From NCBI GenBank assembly GCA_963772555.1, contig CAVYXQ010000003.1, forward strand, positions 1-64,000: DNA of 64,000 nucleotides, read 5' to 3'. Made by a program: the position numbers and the translations under genes. The DNA is from Roseiarcus sp963772555 (lineage in GTDB: Bacteria; Pseudomonadota; Alphaproteobacteria; Rhizobiales; Beijerinckiaceae). Shown piece after piece: positions 59,835 through 64,000 of this stretch. Positions within the stretch are counted from its first letter, which is position 1. Every line of letters begins with the position of its first letter. The notes below the pieces were generated by a model. That model was not told the DNA's origin, ran no database searches, and saw only the letters and a program-made list of their open reading frames with translations.

Positions 59835-60463
59835 GCGAAACCGTCACCCTGACTCGAGCGGACGAGCCGCAGCACCCGGTCACGATCGCCGCTCTCAAGG
59901 ACCTGCAAAGGCGTGATGCCTTCGAGCACTGTGTCGGAAGCCAGCAAGAAGTCGAGCGCGGCCCATGGTCCCGCAGTTGCGAAGCCCTGCACGACGTCGG
60001 CAATTCCTGGAAGAACTTCTCCCTGATGGAACTGGCAGGCGGGATAGCGCCAGTCGCTTCCCTCGCGAACGGCGAGTAAAGTATTGGCGCGCCGTCGTTT
60101 GTCGACCGCCTGACGCGTAATCCCCAATGTGTGGCCGGCCTCCTCAGCAGACAGCGCGCCTCCTGCTGACTGCAGGAGTTTCTGACGGTGCTCCACATTC
60201 CGGGCCAACATGGGCGCCAGGGGGTCGAGATGGACGACCGCCGAGCCGACCACGTCAGATCGGCTCAGCAGTTGAGCGAGCGATCCGACGTCGGTTGAGG
60301 CAGCGAGCGCGTCTGTCAACGTCTTTGCCGAGGCGTTTCCAGCAATTCGTTCCAGCGCGGACATGGCGCGGCGCAGAAAGGCGGCCTGAACCGAACCAGG
60401 CGCAGCGTGGACATTTAGCATGAAGCTCGAGGGTGCATGTTCGCGGGCCAAGACGGCCTCCAT
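59831..60463 (-). CDS. Xre/MbcA-ParS-type antitoxin of the RES pair
   Basis: A 210-residue protein with a helix-turn-helix in the middle (LSAEEAGHTLGITRQAVDKR) and a C-terminal toxin-binding domain (GPWAALDFLLASDTVLEGI, TPLQVLESGDRDRVLRLV). This is longer than the common 140-residue Xre antitoxin: the N-terminal 100 residues (SALERIAGNASAKTLTDAL) are an extra segment of unknown role. It is first in the pair and probably represses the operon through the long palindrome immediately upstream of its ATG. Confidence 0.87.
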   Translation of the reverse strand: MEAVLAREHAPSSFMLNVHAAPGSVQAAFLRRAMSALERIAGNASAKTLTDALAASTDVGSLAQLLSRSDVVGSAVVHLDPLAPMLARNVEHRQKLLQSAGGALSAEEAGHTLGITRQAVDKRRRANTLLAVREGSDWRYPACQFHQGEVLPGIADVVQGFATAGPWAALDFLLASDTVLEGITPLQVLESGDRDRVLRLVRSSQGDGFA

Positions 60464-60464
60464 C

Positions 60465-60509
60465 GGTTGTCTTTGTCGTTATGTAGCTAATGAAATGACA
60501 AAGTCAACC
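60465..60509. promoter_or_regulatory. Long palindromic operator of the Xre-RES pair
   Basis: Two 16-base arms (60465-60480, ggttgtctttgtcgtt; 60494-60509, aatgacaaagtcaacc) match at 14 of 16 positions around a 13-base centre that includes TAGCTA. It begins one base from the antitoxin ATG, so bound repressor would block transcription or initiation. Confidence 0.65.
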
Positions 60510-60648
60510 ATCGCCCGGGAGTTCAAAGCGACCACGCGTCCCGCGCAGGATCTCGTGGCCGAACTCGAACTGCGAGAGATGACGGGCGGGGGGAGATGTC
60601 GTGCCTCGGGAGATTGTGACTACTGCCGCGCGGCTCCCAAATCGGCGA

Positions 60649-62100
60649 TCACTGCAAGGGGATGCTCTGGGCGTACTTGAACAGATTGCCGGGGTCGGAC
60701 TGCCGCTTGATCGCCTTCAGGCGAGAAAGGTTCTGCCGCCAATAGGCGTTCGGCCAATCGGCGAGGTCGCCGTCGCAATAGTTGACATAGGCCTTGCCCG
60801 GGACATGCGGGCGCATCGCGGCATAGAAGGCGGCGACATCGCGAACCCGCTGGGCCGTCACGGTCGCGCTCGACCAGCCCGAATAGTAATGGATCATGAA
60901 TCCGACGCTCGAGCGGTGGGGAAAGGCCGTGTCCGTTTCGCTCAGCGCATCGATCGCGCCGCCATAGGCGTTGAGGATGGTCACGTTACGTCCAGACGGG
61001 CGGGCCGCCAGCTGATCCAGCATCGTATCGATGCCCGCGGTCGACAGGACCGACACGTAATCGGACTTCTCTTTCTGAAAGGCCGGGTCGCCGCCCGGCG
61101 TGCCGCCGAAGTGCGTGACCGCATCCCAAAAGCTCATCCGGGTCAGTTTGGCAGGAGCGGTGGGCGCCTCGATCCGCGCCAACGCCTCCAGGTCTCGCCG
61201 AAGCGCGTCCTCGGAATCGATGCTCTGCCCGACGCAGCTCAGGGCGATCGCCGCGGAGGTGGACTTGCCGATCTTGAGGAGCGCGGTCGTGCCGTTCGCT
61301 GCGGCCGGCGCCCATTTCTGCCAGGCGTCGACGATCCGGGGCGCGCGGGTTCGAGGCAGCGTCCAGGAGACGCCAAAGACCGTCACGGAGTCGATCGGAT
61401 GGGTGGCGAAGCGAAACTCGGTGGCGATGCCGAGCGAGCCGCCGCCCCCGCCGCGGCTCGCCCAGAAGAGATCGGGATTCGTCGTCCGGTCGGCGACGAT
61501 AGCGGCGCCGTTCGCATCGACCAGGCGGATCGATTGCAAGTTGTCGCAGGCCAGCCCGTAGGCGCGGGCGAGCAGCCCGTAGCCGCCGCCCATCGCGTGT
61601 CCGGCGACGCCGACCGTCGGGCAGGTCCCGGCGACGAACGCCACGCCCTCGGGCCTCAGCGCCGTCTGCACTTTGCCGATGGTGGCGCCTGGGCCGAGGG
61701 TGACAATCCTGGTCCCACGGTCGAAGGCGACGCTGTCGAGCTCGCGAAGATCGACGACAACCTCCGGACTGTTGCAATATCCCTCGAAAGAGTGCCCGCC
61801 GCTTCGCACGGCAAAAGCCACGCGGCTGCTGCTCAGCCATTGGACGATCGCAGGAACGGCGTCGGCCGTCTTGCAGACAGCGCGGAGCGCCGGCGCGACG
61901 GCGGTGCGCGCGTTATACACGGGCAGGTAGGCATCGTACGCGGGATCCCCGGGCCGGAGAAAGACGCAACCGGGGATTGCCGGCGGCGAGGGCTGGCGGC
62001 GAAGCGCCATCGAGAGCGCCGGTTTTGGGACACGCGTCCCGGGAGATTTCGCGGCGCGAGGCCGTCGAACCATGGAGGAAAAAAGGTAAGGGCTTTCCAT
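60649..62100 (-). CDS. FAD-linked oxidoreductase, berberine-bridge-enzyme type
   Basis: A 483-residue flavoprotein of the PCMH/BBE class. AFAVRSGGHSFEGYCNSPEV carries the His that binds FAD covalently; GTCPTVGVAGHAMGGGYG carries the second link through Cys; and the C-terminal NYCDGDLADWPNAYW and GNLFKYAQSIPL are the BBE motif. It is likely to oxidise a sugar, alcohol or alkaloid-like substrate with oxygen. The first 35 residues are basic and poorly conserved, so the start may be later (MALRRQPSPP, residue 31). It stands alone. Confidence 0.88.
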   Translation of the reverse strand: MESPYLFSSMVRRPRAAKSPGTRVPKPALSMALRRQPSPPAIPGCVFLRPGDPAYDAYLPVYNARTAVAPALRAVCKTADAVPAIVQWLSSSRVAFAVRSGGHSFEGYCNSPEVVVDLRELDSVAFDRGTRIVTLGPGATIGKVQTALRPEGVAFVAGTCPTVGVAGHAMGGGYGLLARAYGLACDNLQSIRLVDANGAAIVADRTTNPDLFWASRGGGGGSLGIATEFRFATHPIDSVTVFGVSWTLPRTRAPRIVDAWQKWAPAAANGTTALLKIGKSTSAAIALSCVGQSIDSEDALRRDLEALARIEAPTAPAKLTRMSFWDAVTHFGGTPGGDPAFQKEKSDYVSVLSTAGIDTMLDQLAARPSGRNVTILNAYGGAIDALSETDTAFPHRSSVGFMIHYYSGWSSATVTAQRVRDVAAFYAAMRPHVPGKAYVNYCDGDLADWPNAYWRQNLSRLKAIKRQSDPGNLFKYAQSIPLQ

Positions 62101-62425
62101 CGACGCTTGTTCGTGATCTTTGACGGAGCGCAGGGCTCACCGATATCTTTCAGAAGCGGAATTGGCTTTGTAACATCTGGCAGGCGACAAGTCATAGAGC
62201 GGCGCAATTAGATTCCGCCCAGTTCAGAATATCGTCGTCCAATTTTAACCCCTTTCGGGGCCCAGCATTAGCCTCGGTCATTTCAATTGTGATTAAACAC
62301 AGCGACTTCAAAGTGCAAGGCGCTGGGCTGTATCGGACTTCGATCGGGGGTCGAATGCCCGATGGTTCACATCCGCCTCATCAAGCCGATCACGGGATCG
62401 TTTGTTTCTTTGAAGGAGAGCAGCG
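62101..62425. other. Intergenic region
   Basis: About 325 bases between two divergent genes, AT-richer towards the middle, presumably with both promoters. I found no convincing operator. Confidence 0.4.
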
Positions 62426-63130
62426 ATGTCCTCGAGCGATGTGGGTGTTGTGCTCGTCCATGGCGCATGGGCCGACGGATCGAGCTGGTCGAAGATCATC
62501 CGGCCGCTCACAGCCGACGGCCTTAGGGTGTCGGCGGCGCCGCTGCCGCTGACCTCGTTCCGGGACGACGTGGCGGCGCTCGATCGCGCGCTCGAGCGGG
62601 CGCCGGGGCCGATCGTCCTCGCCGCGCACGCCTATGCCGGCGCGGTGATTGCCGCCACGCGCTGCGACAAGGTGAAAGCGCTCGTCTACGTCGCCGCGCT
62701 GGCCCCGGACGAGGGCGAGACCGTCGCGGACGTCTTCTACCGTGGCGAGCCGCATCCGCAGGCGCCCAAGCTCGCGCCCGATGCCCACGGGCTGATCTAT
62801 CTGCCCGACACGGCCTTCGCCGCCGCCTTCGCGCCGAACGCCGAGCCGGAAGAGCTGGCGGTGCTGGCGGCCGTCCAACGGCCGATCTCGCCTGCCTGCA
62901 TCAGCGTCGCCGTGCCGCAGCCGTTGTGGAAGGACCGCCCGACCTGGTTCCTGGTGGCCGAGCAGGACCGTATGATCGTCGAGGGCAATCAGCGCTTCAT
63001 GGCCGAGCGCATGCGGGCGCGGGTGCGCGCTCACGCCGTCGATCACGCCCCGATCATCACCGCCCCGGCCGTCGTCCTGGAGGTGCTGCGCGAGGCTATC
63101 GCAGCGGTCCGGGCCGAGAGCCGGGCATGA
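62426..63130 (+). CDS. Alpha/beta hydrolase-fold protein lacking the nucleophile serine
   Basis: A 234-residue protein with the fold's oxyanion region (VVLVHGAWADGSSW). The nucleophile elbow, normally GHSYGG, reads LAAHAYAGAVIA, so alanine replaces the catalytic serine. The acid (FLVAEQDRM) and the histidine (HAVDHAPIITAP) are still there. It may be a binding protein, a non-hydrolytic enzyme or a degenerate copy. The upstream gaaggagag site supports the ATG at 62426. The next gene, about 95 bases on, is another alpha/beta hydrolase. Confidence 0.83.
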   Translation: MSSSDVGVVLVHGAWADGSSWSKIIRPLTADGLRVSAAPLPLTSFRDDVAALDRALERAPGPIVLAAHAYAGAVIAATRCDKVKALVYVAALAPDEGETVADVFYRGEPHPQAPKLAPDAHGLIYLPDTAFAAAFAPNAEPEELAVLAAVQRPISPACISVAVPQPLWKDRPTWFLVAEQDRMIVEGNQRFMAERMRARVRAHAVDHAPIITAPAVVLEVLREAIAAVRAESRA

Positions 63131-63223
63131 GCTCATCGGGGCAGGAGCGGGGCTCCGCTGGGCCGTCACTGCCGGCCAGGACGATTGCCTCGCAGGTTAC
63201 GATCCCAGGAAAGGAGATGCGTC

Positions 63224-64000
63224 ATGACCGCCATCGGCTATCGCGCCGCCGACGTGGACGGCTTCAAGATCTTCTATCGCCAGGCGGGCGCCCCGGGGCG
63301 CCGAAGCTATTGCTGCTGCACGGCTTCCCGAGCGCGGGGCATATGTTCCGCGAACTGATCCCGCTGCTCGCCGACCGCTTCCATATGATCGCGCCTGATT
63401 TGCCGGGCTTCGGCAACTCCGGCATGCCGGGACGCGGCTGCACTTTCGACCGGCTCGCCGACACGATCGACCGCTTCACCGACCGCGTCGGCTTCGACCG
63501 CTACGCCCTCTACGTATTCGATTACGGCGCGCCGACTGGCTTCCGCCTGGCCGTCCGGCATCCGGACCGGATCGTCGCGATCATCTCCCAGAACGGCAAC
63601 GCCTACGAGGAGGGATTGAGCGACGGCTGGACTCCCATCCGGGCCTACTGGCGGGATGCATCCCCGGCCAATCGCGAGGCCCTGCGCGCCTTCCTGAAGC
63701 CGGAGACGACCGCCTGGCAATATACGCACGGCGTCCCCGACCCGGCACTTGTGTCGCCCGACGGCTACTCGCTCGACAACTACTACCTCTCCCGGCCCGG
63801 CGCCGACGAGGTGCAGCTCGACCTCTTCGGCGACTACAAGAGCAACGTCGCGCTTTACCCGACCTTCCAGACGTATTTCCGCACCCGCAAGCCGCGCCTG
63901 CTAGCCACGTGGGGCAAGAACGATCCGTTCTTTCTGCCGGCGGGCGCCGAGGCGTTCAAGCGCGACATCCCGGATGCTGTCGTGCGCCTCTTCGACACCG
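63224..64000 (+). pseudogene. Alpha/beta hydrolase (haloalkane dehalogenase/epoxide hydrolase-like), frameshifted and cut by the window edge
   Basis: The ATG at 63224 gives MTAIGYRAADVDGFKIFYRQ and then loses its frame in the ccccggggcg segment (63291-63300). One extra G would give APKLLLLHGFPSAGHMF and on to LPGFGNSGMPGRG, ALYVFDYGAPTGFRLAV (an aspartate nucleophile in place of serine) and YKSNVALYPTFQTYF. The downstream frame stays open to the right edge at 64000. The gene is therefore either a sequence error or a broken copy. An aspartate nucleophile is typical of dehalogenases and epoxide hydrolases. Confidence 0.8.

Overview
The window is GC-rich, with dense gene packing on both strands. 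Its gene content points to an alphaproteobacterium of the order Hyphomicrobiales (Rhizobiales), possibly near Beijerinckiaceae/Methylocystaceae/Roseiarcaceae. The clues are the rpmH-rnpA-yidC-engB order, the neighbouring DUF882 and L,D-transpeptidase genes, a leuA with an apparently leaderless leader peptide, many ribose-type ABC importers, and alphaproteobacterial-style palindromic repeats. The genus assignment is inference. Bases 1-116 hold nothing I can support.

Left part (0.1-6 kb). A TPR-methyltransferase and a family-4 glycosyltransferase are followed by a two-module cysteine-containing protein of unknown function. The last two converge on one palindromic repeat that supplies both stop codons. 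An IS630-type element with its transposase split at an A7 tract, a cysteine-tRNA-like gene with odd features, a low-GC orphan gene and a decayed permease fragment complete this accessory stretch.

Sugar system A (6.3-13.2 kb) is one minus-strand operon: zinc alcohol dehydrogenase, mannitol-dehydrogenase-family reductase, binding protein, ATPase, permease. A divergent GntR-type regulator with two apparent DNA-binding domains faces it. leuA follows, with a candidate attenuation leader. From 15.5 to 22.6 kb a LuxR-type regulator, a decayed gene relic and a 1650-residue repeat-rich protein with a metalloprotease-like domain look like a surface or secretion locus.

Sugar system B (22.9-30.6 kb) runs on the plus strand: RraA-like aldolase, amidohydrolase-type lactonase, FMN 2-hydroxy-acid dehydrogenase, binding protein, ATPase and two permeases. 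This suggests non-phosphorylative breakdown of a deoxy-sugar or sugar acid. A LysR regulator and a divergent redox cassette (flavin reductase, RutE-like nitroreductase, DoxX) follow.

Middle (33-47 kb): a DUF882 protein, an L,D-transpeptidase, a frameshifted sigma-54 response regulator, oligoendopeptidase F, a helix-turn-helix protein beside a cluster of alternating palindromic repeats, a small exported protein, an ABC1-family kinase, a VOC protein and 4-hydroxybenzoate hydroxylase (pobA).

Right part (46.8-64 kb): the core operon rpmH-rnpA-yidC-engB plus a TMEM175-like channel, then rpsA, a MazEF-type toxin-antitoxin pair, a small dimeric-barrel protein, sugar system C (binding protein, ATPase and permease divergent from an FGGY kinase), an Xre-RES toxin-antitoxin pair with a long palindromic operator, a berberine-bridge-type oxidoreductase, an alpha/beta hydrolase-like protein lacking its nucleophile, and a frameshifted alpha/beta hydrolase running off the right edge.

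Three reading-frame breaks fall in or next to short homopolymers, so sequence error should be excluded before any is read as biology.
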